Below, piece by piece: positions 14,901 through 29,400 of a stretch of DNA of 64,000 bases. Under the pieces are notes generated by a model. It was not told the DNA's origin. It made no database searches and was given only the letters and a program-made list of their open reading frames with translations. The position numbers were made by a program, and so were the translations under genes. How positions within the stretch are numbered: the first letter of the stretch is position 1; every line of letters begins with the position of its first letter. Location: the NCBI GenBank assembly GCA_028023455.1, contig JAQFVV010000042.1, positions 5,725,922 to 5,789,921 of the forward strand, given 5' to 3'. This DNA comes from Epiperipatus broadwayi (lineage: Eukaryota > Onychophora > Udeonychophora > Euonychophora > Peripatidae).

Positions 14901-17900
14901 AACTTTTTTTTTTGGACATATTTGAAAATATATAAAGAGCCTGCTAATAGCTCTAAACAAGTGATTGATTTTTATTGATATATAAATATTGATTCCAGTT
15001 TTTTTAAGCCAGGAAACATTTAATTGTTCAGCTTCAACTGCATCTCATATCTTTTTAGGAAAACATTGATCCAAAGTGATACTTTTTTTTATTATTTATA
15101 ATAAATTTTATCAGACTTTCAACTACTAATTTATTTGGCATGATTGATGAAATGAAGATAAATATATTTTTTATTTTTGACTTGCTGATCATTTAAATTA
15201 CTTGTTCCAATCCTGTTTTTCTTTTGGTCATTTTATCTGCTTCTTTAATAGACTGATTAAATCATCCAGCAATAAATAATATGAAATCACTTGACTGAAA
15301 TTCTTATAATTTCCTTTGTTACTTTAAAATGTTGCAGGCTCATGATTATTGTATCCTCAGACCTAAAAGTAATGTTTTTTAAGATTTCTAATGTTCTAAT
15401 TATAAATACTTGCACATTAATATGGTCAGTCCTGAAAATGAAAAGAAATATATATAATTACTATTTAATATTTATTATTGAATTTCAGTTCTATCAATCA
15501 AAAGTGTTTTTTCTTTTTTCAGTTTGAAAAATAAATTTCTTGTCAGTGTAAGTGAAGACCAGACTTTAAAAATTTGGGATCTTCCTCAGATTGGAAATCC
15601 ATTCTCATCAGAAATTAAATCCTTAATCAAGAGAAATAATGTTGTAGCTCATGACAAAGCTATCAATTCTGTTACAGTTTCTCCTAATGATAAATTAATT
15701 GCTTCAGGATCATTGGACAGGACTGCTAAAGTAAGCGAACATTTTATTTGATTTTTACATTTCAATATAAGTTAGAAATTAATTTTAAATGTAAAAATGT
15801 GTTAGAATGATTAATGAACTTTTTTTATAGCTTTTATTATAGTTCCAAGTCACCATTTGTTTATATACTATATATGTTGATATTTGAATGATATTTAGAA
15901 AGATATTAAAACACTTCTCAAGGATAAAATTCTGAAGTTTTCTGAGATTTGTTAATTGAATATATCAACTTCTTATTTTTTTCAAGATTGATTTAAATTG
16001 AATAATCAGGGAAATCATGAAGTATGTGTTAAATCATTGTCATGTATTTTAAATCAATATTTAATTATATAAATTGGAGCAATATTCAAAATATAATAGT
16101 CTGCAAGTGGGAATGCATCTATGCAGAATAATTATAATAAAAGAATACTAAAATACAACAATTCCATTATCATGTATTGTAGAGGAGAAAACACCTTTAA
16201 TTGATAAACTTGTTTTATGATTCGTTTAATTATACAAGTTGCTTGCAATCATATTGTTCCATTTTTATGCTTGTGATAATATTTTTTTCCTCATCACAGC
16301 ATTTTAATTATAAAACACCTCAATAATGAAATTTTGGTCCCGAAATAGCCATTTAGGATGTTCACATCAGAGTGTTTTGGTATTCCCTAAATGTTTACAT
16401 GTTTTGCCATCTACAGTAATTTATTCTGATATCATTTTGTGTTTCATTATGTCCATCTTTTTTATTTTTTAACTAGCATATAATCAGGCATCAACTTTTT
16501 ATCAGATACTCCTTACTATCTCTTTAAAGTTTTATCTATAAAGTAAAAAAATGTATATTTATTTTTTGTGCTACATGATTTCAAAAATATATTACTAATA
16601 TTGGAATATGTTCCTATTATTTTGTCCTGTACTTTTACAAATGAGTACGAATATGAAATATTTTAAAATTGATATCTAATAACATTACATGTAATTATTA
16701 TTAATAGTTCTATATATGATATTTTATAAATATTAAAGCTATTTTTTTTAAGTAAAAGAAAATTTTTACTCACGTTTGTAATAGTATTTAAAAATCCAAA
16801 TATTACATTTATGAGTGTTATTAATAATGTATTTCCACAAAACTGTTTGAAGTCTGATAATGTCCATATTATTTTGATGTTAAATAGTGCTACAGTTTTC
16901 TACATCACAAGAAAAATCTTACAAAAGATATTTTCACAACTTATTAAGCTTTTGCCATTGTTAACTTCTGATCATTAATTATCACGAAGTTGTGAATTTT
17001 TAATAACTTAATTGCTAATTGTTGCTGTGGAATTCATTCAGCTTAAGAGATCATACTAATAGCTTCTGATATAGCATTACATTAGTGTGAGGTAGGGATG
17101 GAGTTATGGCGTTATTTTTAAAATTCTTCCATATTCCTTGTATAAACAAGATTTTGCTATAAGCAGTTTTTGTTTATTGGTTCATTAAAATGTAATACGG
17201 TCAAAATATTAACAATATGAAAATGTAAAACGTGGTGCACATATGGTTTTAAGTATAAGCAAAATGTCAGAAAGTGTTAATTAAGTGAGGATTCATTGAA
17301 AAATCATGTTAAAAATTTAAGTTTAGTTTCTTATAGTATTTTACATTTAAAAATAAATTACTAATATATATTGAGTTGAATCATTTTTATTATTATATTA
17401 TAATTATTAAAATTATTAGTAGTATTAGTGTTATTAAAACTTATTTTGAAGTATCTGGTCTAATAGCTTTATATATATAATTATAATATAAATAATAATT
17501 TTAACGGTAACAAACTATTATAGTATTTTACATTTAAAAATAAATTACTTTTATTTTTAGATTTTGTCATATGTGTTTATATATATATAGTATATTGCAC
17601 AAATTAATTTATAAGTTGTTGTTTTTTTACAAGCACATATTTATAAGAATCATTTTTCAATGAAAGTATAAATGATTTTGAATTCTTTATTAGGTTAGAA
17701 TTCATTTAAATTTAATGTTTAAAATATGAGTTTTATTTTTTAGAAATATATATATTATTTTTGTTTTTTAAAGCTTTGGTTAGCAAACTCTGGGGAATTG
17801 TTGGGCGTGTTTAGAGGACACAAACGAAGTATTTGGTGTGTTAAGTTTTCTCCAGTTGACCAGATTTTGGCAACAAGTTCAGCCGATGGAAATATTAATT

Positions 17901-20900
17901 TTTGGAATTTAAATGATTTCACTTGTGTTAAAACATTTGAAGGACATGAAACCTCAGTGATTTCGATTATATTTTTAAGTAGGGGCATGCAGTTAATGTC
18001 AGCGTAAGTTAATATAAATATATTATAGTATATCATGAATTGCTATGTATAATTTAAGCTTTATTTAAAAAAAAAAAAAATTATATTTGTGTGTATATAC
18101 CTACATAAATATTGTAACTGATCAAATCTTTTAGATTTCCATTACACTCCTCTAAGAGTGTTAGTTTAAGATTTATTACAAGCTTGAAATGTGTCATAAA
18201 TTTGAAAGATTTGATTGTTTACAAATATGCTTATATATACACATTCGTTTTGAAAGTAAAATTCTAATAGTTTGTTTTTTTTTTCATATCTTGATTGATA
18301 AATGTATTTTTTTAAATACAATTTAAAACATATTTTTCCCCTCCTCAAAACATTTCATTATTCAAACAGGTTGTGTTTAATAAAATATTACTTTTTTTTT
18401 ATTAATATAGTATTTTAATGTTTATTATCTTAATACTCATAATATCATTTTTAAATTTTACTTAAAGACATAATACTGCAATTAATCAATTGTGATTTTA
18501 TATAGACTATTTGTTATAAATATGTGTCACTAAATTAGAAATAAAGATGATAGTATAGTTATCAAGAAATGGATTAGGATAAATGTAACATAATTAATGT
18601 TGATTAATTTTTAAGATTTATAAACAGATTATATTGCTATCATAAATTATATAAAATTGAAAATCATTTTCTTCTACTTTTATAATTCTTAGATTATTTT
18701 CTTTTTAGATTTGTATTATTATTTTTTTTTACATATGTAGAATTTAAAAATAGGTTTTTTTTCTCTACCGTTAAACATATATGTGTATTTGTATTTTACA
18801 ATTAAAACTAATTATAGTTAGAGAAAAATAAATTATATGTGGGAATCATATGTGAATGTAAAAAATAAAAATAATTTTGTATTTTTGAAGTTTCTGGCGA
18901 AGTCAAAATTTATATTAGGATTGAATATATATATATTGAGATATTAGTGGATATTTAAAATGTAAGAATAGATTCGTAGAATATAACAATGAATAGGTTG
19001 GGCAATTAATAATATAAGTGAAAAAAGATTTGATGTGTTGTATGAAATGAGTTTGCATACCGATTACTTGTATATAAAAGATAAAGAGGATTTTAAATAA
19101 TCTACTGTGGAGCAAAAGTCTTTTCAAGAATCTTTTATAGAGTAATAGTAAAGGAGACGGCAGTACTTATCAATCAGACTTGCCAATTGCAAAGTGGTAA
19201 AAGTTTAAACAGTTTTCTATTTTTGTTTTTTTTTCTCTAGTTAAAATACTCATCTGTCAATGGTTAGTATGTTTGGCAATGGATTGGCTATTTAAAAGAA
19301 AAATCCTAAGCCTTTATGTGATGATAAAAAAATTTTCAAGATTTAACTTGTCCAAGTGGGATTATGGATGTAAAATGGATTTTTTTTTTTTTTTTAGATT
19401 ATTTTAGGAGTGCTGCTGAGGTTTTAATAACATTCATTGTGGAAATTGCTTTTTTTAAAGAAAGCTATCTGTGTAGTTAGTTTATTTTTTGAAAATAAAA
19501 TATTTTACTCAAATACAAAGAAGTACATGTCATAAAATTTTTTCGAAATCTGGAAGCATTCTTCATAAAAAAGAAATGGAAAACCATTCACCAAGCCTTT
19601 TTATATGGCTCTTACAAAGCAAAATTAATACAGAATTGAAACTTTCTAAAACATTGTACAGAATCTAGGTAAAGAACTTCAAAAAGCAGATGTTACAAGC
19701 TTCATACTACTTCAACTTTGTTGATGATAGATTCATTATCTGGTCAGAGATAATAGTTTCTTATGACATATTGTGCTTCTGAACTATCTTATTATTTATT
19801 AAATAAATTAAATTTCATTTATGTTGAAATGTGAGAACCCACATTATTGCTAAACCTATTACCATGAATGTATTCTGCAATTCAATGATTAATTATATTA
19901 TTAAACTTTCATTTTTTACTAAGACTTCAATCACAAAGAATGTTTAGATAAGGACCCAATTTAAAATTTTGTTTCTCTCTCAAAATTCTCATCTGCATCA
20001 CATCATTTGGAAACAGTTTGGTATCCCACCACATTAGAGTATGGTTATGTGAGATTATTTTATTGAGATTGGATTCATCATCTTTTTCTTATTCTTCAGG
20101 TTTTCATTAATTTCTTGTGGAAATATGCTATAGTCTAAGTGTTTGTGTCATAGTTGTGTTAAATTCTAACATTATGGAGAAACTTTTTGGGTGATATTGA
20201 TTATAACTTATTTTTTAATAAATTTTAAAATGTATAAGAGATATTTGATGCTTATATGTTATAGTGAAAATTTTTGTAAATAAAAGATATAATTAAAACA
20301 AAGTTTAACATCAAATACTAATAAAGAAACCAGAAACAATGATCAACCTAACTTAATCATTATGCATCATTAGTTAATATATATATGTGTTGTAATGGAT
20401 TTTAAGACACCATTACAAAAAAATTATAGTTTTATAGGGGTGAAGAAAATAAAATAAATTTTATATAAGGTTTCGTTTGTACAAATATATATGTATGTGC
20501 GTGGGAATTATATTGTAATACCACAGTTATATTTGGTTTATTTTAATTTTGAAAAAAAAAGAAAACTAAGATTTTTTTTTTTTGTTAAATTTATGTAAAA
20601 GTAAAGTGTACAAATAGATTGCTTTTCAGATTTGGGGATTTAGATTGATAAGGCTAATTAAAAAGAAAGAAAACAAAAAGAAAAGAATTTTTCATTAGTT
20701 AATTCCTAGATCTGTAAAGGGCAATTTATTTCGTTAATTAGATAACTATTGTTATCTAGATCGAGAATTTTTAAATTTTAATTAAAAAGAAAAAGTTTGG
20801 TAATTGGTTTAAGAGATATGATTCAGAGATAACAGGCTGAATCAGGCCATTGGTTTATCTTGGACTAGCTTTCAATGCTTGCATCAGAGAGAATACTTGC

Positions 20901-23396
20901 ACCAGCACAAAGAGACAGACACCAACTCTGACAGGAGAATTGCACGATTCCTGCCAAAAATACTTGGAAAGAACGATTCCTGCATATTCTGAAAGCTGAT
21001 CGGAAATTATTCTACCTAGAATGAACATTAAACCTACAGCAAGAATATTTTCTTTACCATGATGTGCTAAGCTTCTCGCCAGGACAGGTTCGGACATCCT
21101 GTGCCTCCATTAACTGCCTATAATGCCATAAGAACCGGCTTCAAAGAAACCACTAACCAACTCGCCCAAGCCTACCGTCAGTGACTCCCGAGCAACGGAC
21201 TAACCTAAGAAGTCTAGTGCACTAGCGTTTAACTAAATTATTAAGGTACCTTATGCTCCACAATTTAAATAATTTTGTTGTCTTAGAATTGTTTTTTTTT
21301 TGTAATATAAATGTTTTAAAGTTATATCTTTTGTAATTCGATTTCGGTGTGCTTGATATTTTTTTTTTTAACGAGTGCTAGTTTCAAACCTATTACTGTC
21401 TGTCCTATTTAAGTCTTAGTAAGTAAGATAGTTTATTTATAATCTCACATCCCTTTTATTATAGAAAGCTGTCTGGATATTACAGACTATTTTAATTGAC
21501 TTCTGGCCCGTGACCCATTTTATTATTAGTTCTACTTATGTCGTGAAACTATTTATAATAGACTATTAAGAAATATAATAGTTCTTAGTTTTATTTCTTC
21601 AAGCTTCCAATTCGTTTATTAGGGGCACGTACAATCGTTTTAACCCTCTCAATAGGTAGATCGTGAGCTCCTAGCCTGTCTCACTCAGAGGGAGGTCAAT
21701 CGATTGAAAGTAATAACTTTCAACACTCTTTTTATTATTATTAATGTTTTGGAAGCTACTTTCTTATTTCTTAGACTATTAAGAAATATAATAGTTCTTA
21801 GTTTTATTTCTTCAAGCTTCCAATTCGTTTATTAGGGGCACGTACGATCGTTTTAACCCTCTCAATAGGTAGATCGTGAGCTCCTAGCCTGTCTCACTCA
21901 GAAGGAGGTCAATCGATTGAAAGTAATAACTTTCAACACCCTTTTAATTATTATTAATGTTTTGGAAGCTATCTTCGCATTTCTTCTGTTTTGACATAAG
22001 TCTCTTTTCCTAACTATGGGTTATAAGCAGGAAGCTAACCTCCCTTGTCTGACGTGAGATCACTGTATACTTACTAATACTTCTGCTACTGCCAGTATTT
22101 TGCACTCTTTCACACCCAGGAAATCGCTCTCAAAGCCATATGAATATTTTAGTTTAATTTTGCGAATGTACGTGTAGTACATATTTTAAATGTGCTTTAA
22201 AGTTTATTATTTAGATTTATGTTCATTTAATTATACTTTTAATAAAATTATTTATTTATTCCTTTACTTAGTTGATTTTGTTTTCTGTTACTACCTTTCC
22301 AACTCACTGAACAAAACATAGATCTCATTTGCTTGATTGAGCTAGTCCGGCGCATTCGATTCGCATATCCTGTAACCCCTTAAAAATAAATGTCTAGCTC
22401 CAAATTTCGGACTAGTGGCGCCCTGGCGGTCAATTTATGCGAGTCTAAAGCTTTTGTCCGGTATAATATGTTTTTATTACAGATTTTGGATTTTATTTAA
22501 TCGCAAAATAATTCATTAAGTAAATGCTAATGTTGAGAAGTTAAATTTATTATTATTATATTTAATATTTATATAGAGCATCTGATGGTCTTATGAAACT
22601 TTGGACTATAAAATCTGGTGATTGTATTAAAACATGGGATGAACATAATGGCAGAATTTGGAAGCTTTATACAAATAAAACTGAAGATATTGTTATTTCA
22701 GGATCAGCTGATTCAAACATCTTTATATGGAAGGTTAGTTTCTATTTAACTGTAGTCTAGTCTATAGCAGTACTATAATTTACCACAATCAATGGTAAAC
22801 AAACATTAAATTATCTGTTTAAAATTAATATACAGAGTGAGTCAAAAGTAGGTGTACAATACCGATCATTGAAAATGCCCAGAATATTGTAACATTTATG
22901 GACATTTTAACAATTGTTTCTAATCAGCAAAGTATAACTATTTGCTCACTTTGTATATATATATTTTCTTTCTCCTGAATTGAATATGAAACATAACTAA
23001 TTTAATTTAATAGACAACTGTTAAATACCATCAAGTGAAATATATATATTGATTGTAACCATATGTTTTGGCTCAATGATAGTCAGATTTATTCAGTGGA
23101 CCAGTGTGTAAAATTTAAAATTTTAATTGGTAATAATTTGTTAAGATATTGAAAATCAGTGTGTAGAAATCAATTATAGAGTGAAGTGCTTGTGGATTAT
23201 AATTTTCCCACTAAGCAAAAGCTCACTAAGAAATATCTTGAAAATGATGATGATCTTGACTGTTCGGGAGACACTAAAAAGTCTGATAAAGTGGATATAA
23301 ATCTCATAAACATTTTGTCACAGGTTCCAATGGCAGCTATTTCAGATAATATTTTAATACATTAAACCAATTTGGAAGCATGAAAATATGTAACAC

Positions 23397-23431
<35 letters not shown>

Positions 23432-26400
23432 ACAGTAGTTAAATATAAACAACAAAAACAATTTATAATTCTTCTAAATTTTCTTTATAAACAATCTTTA
23501 AATATATTATAGTTTAATTTAAATTGAAATATAACAGTCTAGATTTTTTTATCACTTAGACGGGTAAAACTATTAATTTATTCACATTTTACAGTAATTG
23601 GATCATTTAGAACCAATCAGGCATTAACACAAAGAATAAATACTATAACAATTTGGTAGAGGGCGCACTATTCAAAGATAAGAAAATCGGAACAGGACTT
23701 TAACTATCCATTTATAAAATAAAATATAAGGAATAAGCTGGAAAATAATAACTTTGAAAATTAATTTGGATAAAATCTCATGATTATATGGATCTAAACA
23801 GCATGGAGTAGAAACTTAATAACCTTGTAATATTTTGGCACTATTTTGCAGGATGCTCAGAATTATTCAGGGTAAAAAGTGGAGCGTGTAATATGAAAGA
23901 TTGAGAACCAATGATTTAAATAATAAGATAAATTGTCAAAATTTAAAGAATATGTATGCAGAAGAAATTTCAGTCTTCCATAAACACAGAAAAACAGATA
24001 AAATAAGCCTTTTGTCTGACTGAAATATCTTTAGCATTATTTTCAACCATTATTGGTGCACTGCAAGATGAAGGTTTTGTCCAGTTTTTCTGATATCTAA
24101 TTTCTCTTTTTCACAATACATCAGAAAACTGCCTTATTTCATCCATCTCTCTCACATGTGGTCTTTTTCTATATGTTTTAGACTCTCTTGTATCCAAAAT
24201 TAAGAGCATTAACTGTCTTATTATTATATCTCTTCAAACAATATCACTTTAGCTCCATTTCAATTTATTAATTCTTTAAGTGATGTCACTGATACCTGTT
24301 TATTTTATTATTCATGTATTCAGTTATCTTGTTACTTCTCTCCATTCTCTTTTAAGTGTCAAAGTCATGATCCATAAGTAAGAACTGGTAAAACATGACT
24401 ATTAAAAATTTTTCTTTTATAAGCATATTTCTTTTTAATATTATTTCTTTCAAAAGCATGCCATCCAAATTTAATTCTGTTATTTATTTCATCCATTATG
24501 TTTCAATCTTTATTTTCCTCTGAGAAAACCCATTGAACATTATTTAAGCCTGTTTAACGTGTCTTTAGTCCAATTTTATTCCGTTCATCTGATAATTTTA
24601 ATGACATTTCCAGAAACTCTTGAAGCATTATTTTCACAACAACCCATCATTTTCAAATTCTAGATGACATAAATAGTCTTCAGTTTTACTTTCTTAGCTT
24701 TCCGTTTTTACCCATAAAATACTCTTAAAACTGCTGCAAAAAGTTTTAGCGATATGAAATTATCCTATTATACATCTTTCTCAGTGTTAATCTTCTTAGT
24801 ATCATTATGTAATCTAGTTATTCCTATTATATTTTGATTAGTATTCTTCAGAATATAACATTATTCCCGGTCTATATTTTAGCTTATTCACCATAAAAGT
24901 AGTTGTAGAATCAATGATCTTTTCATAATCTCTGAATTCAGTTTTTTTTAATTAGATAAAATCCAAAGTTCACTGTGAATTGTAATTTTCTTGGTAAAGA
25001 GAAGATTGATAGATCTATCTTCTTTATCAACTTTCTTAAATATCAATATTATTGCATTATTTCATTTGTCTGATACATCTTTGTCATTTGGTATTTAATG
25101 TTGCCAACATTTTTTCTATTTCTTCACCTACTTTTTTAAGATATCTATTGTAATTCCACTATTTCCTGGATCTTTTCTCTTCTGCATAGGTATAATGGAA
25201 TGTCTTATTTCTAATGCTGGACAATTCAAATGTAATAGTGTTAAGAGATACTTTGTTTTTATGTTCTTTATCATTTTATGTAACTCTTTAACTCATTTTA
25301 TAATGTCATCTCTCTTTTTAATAATAGTTCTATCATTTCTTCTTAATGCAGAAGGAAATGCTAAGATATTGTTTTATATTTTAGAAACTTCTCTTTTACA
25401 GTTTTTTTTGTTCAATTCACAATTATATTTTTTTATATCATTATTTAATTAAGTATTTATTTATACAGCACTATGTTGATAAATTGTAAATGTAAATTAG
25501 CGATCAGGCTAATGCACATTATTATTAATTTTTTTTTATACCATTTTACAAAATTTTAGATATTCATTTTTTAATGGATCATTTTAAAGTATTTTAATAT
25601 TCCTTTTTTTTTGTTTCGTATATTGTCTCGTCTCAGTAAAAAATTGGTGAATTATTGCTTTTTTGTGTCAACTATATTTCTTGCAGTTCTTTCAAGTTTA
25701 AAATCATCTTCAAAACCTTTTAATATTTTAAAAGCAGGAAAAGTTTTAATTTAAATTCATTGTAGTATTTCTGAGGAATATCAACCGTTAATACTGTTTT
25801 TCATAATAATTTTCATCTCTAGTTTTACACTAGCACATATCTTATATGTCATTAATCAATGCTCACTTCTGTGGTGAATCTTTTAAGAACATTATAATCC
25901 TGAAATATATATTTTTTTGTTAGTCAAAAAAAATTTTCATAGTATATAGTTATTCTTTTTCTGAGAATTATACAATTCTGTGTCTTCTATTATTATCATA
26001 ATAAAATTTACCCACAACACTTTCGTCTTTCAGTTATTTATCAATTCTAGCATTAACATTATAATAATTTTAAAATGTTGTTTGCTCAAATAAAAGCATT
26101 TGCATTTTCAAATAAAACCCCTATATTTTTTTATCACAGTGAACAGTGAAAATTTGGTATTTTCCATTAATTTGAATAATTAATTTTGCCACTCAGTCTG
26201 ATATACCATCAATCTTCACAATATTGTTCTTCATCTTAATGAATCTGTTTCACTTTTGCTTTTAATATTTATGCCTTTGAAATAAAGTAAATGTCCACTT
26301 TATGCAACACTTATAAGTACTTAAATAAAAGATCATTATCGAATGGCATTCTGGGTCCATAATTAGGAGAGTCTTATCATCATCCATCTTCAGCTATCAA

Positions 26401-29400
26401 CCACTGTCTTAACTGGCGATTTTTCAACCTTCTGGGAATAAGAATCATAATTTTTTGTCTGTCGTAATTGTAAATACTTATATATATATATATAAAAAAG
26501 TTAATTTACACATTCTGCTTTCAAGAAAACTGAAATTGATATTTCAATTAAGAACTATCAGGCAACTGAGGAAAAGACTAACTTGTTTCTCAATCTTAAA
26601 CTTAGTGGTAAAAACACCTATAAGCTAAGCAAGTTCTCAGATAGATGTTGCTAAGCAGCCCATCCTCATTTGTTTACTATATAAATAATTTATAGTTGTA
26701 ATGACAGAAACGTGTAGTGGGCATTAAGAATTTGTTTAGCTAGATTTCTTTAAGATTTCAAAGAGGAATCAAAAGGTCTTTAATAATTTCATAAGAAGAA
26801 AATTAATTTATAAAACTAAATTAAATACTATTCGAATAATTAATATGGAAATTGCTGTGGTGAGCACAAGAATGATAAAGGAGAGTGATGATTTTTGGGT
26901 GTTTAATTGTTGCATTGTTTAATCTAATCACATCTTCTAGTCCTTGATAAACTAAGGGATTTGTAATGAACTATTATAGATTTGACTGCTTTGCATTGAT
27001 GGACAATACATTATAGGTTTTTATTTGACTAATTACTATATTTCTTTTGGAAATTAAAAATCTATTCTTTACTTTTTTTATGTAGTCTGTTTTATTAAGT
27101 TATAAAATAATGAATGCGGAATTGAATTAGAGGTTTGACAAATTTTTAGACTTAGTGAAACTTTAAGAGCTTGGTGTATTGAAAAGAATGGAGAAGTTTG
27201 TGGTGTGGATGTAGAATAAAGCGGAGAGAGTAATCTACATGAACAAAATGAACTACAGCATTAAAACAAAGGCAAAAAATATTATCAAGAGAAATTAGCA
27301 TATTTTTGTAGAAAAGTTGCAAGGGGTATATTAGAATCCTAAAATATTAAAGAAGTAGGAATTTAAAAAATTAAATAATTTTTTAAAAAGGGAATGATTT
27401 GTGAGCATTGCTCTTTATGGTTTATTTTCATAATAGTTAAAAAAAATGTTCCTTTTGTTTATAGGATGTAACTGAAGAAGAAAAGAAAGCAATACGAGAA
27501 AAGAATGAACAAATAGTATTACAGTAAGTATATGTTTATGTTTGAATACTTCAGCTGAATTGTGATATATGTATATGGGTATGTATATATATTGTAATAT
27601 TTTAGGAAAGTGGATTTTAATTAGCAAATTCGTAAATCTAGCAATATTATATTAAATATAATTAGCCAATCCCTGAAATACAGAAAAACAGTATTGTCTG
27701 ACTTTTCTGAAGTGAAGAGGAAGAAATGATTAGCTCTGATAATCTATGAACTTCTATATTGTTACTTTTAAAAGTTTGCTATCGTATTGTTTTGATAGAA
27801 CAAGAAAGAAGTCTTGTTGGAATTCGGGAAAGAGTCTTGTTTGTTTTTATTATGCTATATACTAATATTCTTAATAGTACCAATTTTCATAGCAATGAAT
27901 GGCTTTACAGAAATCAGAAAAATAAAGTATTTTTATTACTGTGCAAGTAGAATAAAGATAGCACGCTAGTAATAACAGAACCAATATCCTAACATTTATT
28001 TTGTAATTTTGCTGACAAATTAATTAATATATTCAGCATCTGCTTGTGTTGATTGAATTAATTTAATTTTTTATTGCTTTATTTTTATTATATATATATA
28101 TTTAAATAAACATTTATTTTATATAGCGTATGTTTACAATTGTATACATTCAAATATCAGCCTTTCAAGTTAATTGTGCATACGCTTTTGCGAGTGTTAA
28201 TAATAATAAATGAATACTTTCTCTCCAATACAAGATATAGTATTTATGCAGGAATAAAATGAATCCACTTATTCCTACGACTCAAATGCTTATATATGAG
28301 CAAATCTGAAGTACTGGCATGGAAAGCATGAGGATGGAACAGTCACTTTAAATTACTATATACGATGTCTGAATGAATGACGTCTGAAATTGTCTAGAAT
28401 TTACTAAACGTCATTCTAACTGAAACTTAATCATATGTAAATAAGCATTTATTTTATATAGCTTATGTTTACAATTGTATTACATTCAAATATCAGCCTT
28501 TCAAGCTAATTGTGCATACGCTTTTGCGAGTATTAATAATAATAAATGAATACTTTCTCTCCAATACAAGATATAGTATTTATGCAGGAATAAAATGAAT
28601 CCACTTATTCCTACGACTCAAATGCTTAGAATGACGTTTAGTAAATTCTAGACAATTTCACCGACATCATTCATTCAGACATCATATATAGTAATTTAAA
28701 GTGACTGTTCCATCTTCACGCTTTCCTTGCAAGTACTTCAGATTTGCTCATATATAAGCATTTGAGTCGTAGGAATAAGTGGATTCATTTTATTCCTGCA
28801 TAAATACTATATCTTGTATTGGAGAGAAAGTATTCATTCATTATAATTAACACTCGCTAAAGCGTATGCACAATTAGCGTGAAAGGCTGATATTTGAATA
28901 TATATATATATTAAAAATGTATATATATATTTACATGGAATCTTTACTTCTTTTAATGAAGGATTATAGCACGAAAAATTTAAACTTAGTGCAAAAATAA
29001 TGTATTATATTTATTATACTTTTTCATTTGTGCATGAAAATGTTTTTATTTATAGCTAAAGGTTTTCCAGACAATCTTTAAAAAGAAAAATTGTAAGAAG
29101 ACAATTTCTTATATATTTTTTATTAATTATGCAGTATTACAATATCTTTCTAATCTTCTCCTTGATACACTCTTCCCAGTTTCTTTCTTCTTTCACTGAA
29201 TTGTTCATGTTTGAAACTAGAATTCTTTTTCTTCCTATATATAATATTTTCTTTTTGCTTTCTATAATATTTTCTTTTTGCTTTCTATTTTTTTTTTTTT
29301 AGATTCATTACTAATTGAATAAAAAGTTTATATCTTTTATGAATGTCTCTTATAAAAAATGAACAAACTATCAGCTCAAATTGCAAACATCTATTCAACT

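Noticed and set aside
20855-21097. 80-codon - strand frame as a membrane protein gene.
   Set aside because: No family match, no splice context, and it lies in an LTR-like block whose other strand also looks protein-like.
28098-28900. CRISPR-like array of repeats.
   Set aside because: Units are 190-324 bp, partly inverted and without spacers; a eukaryotic repeat element.
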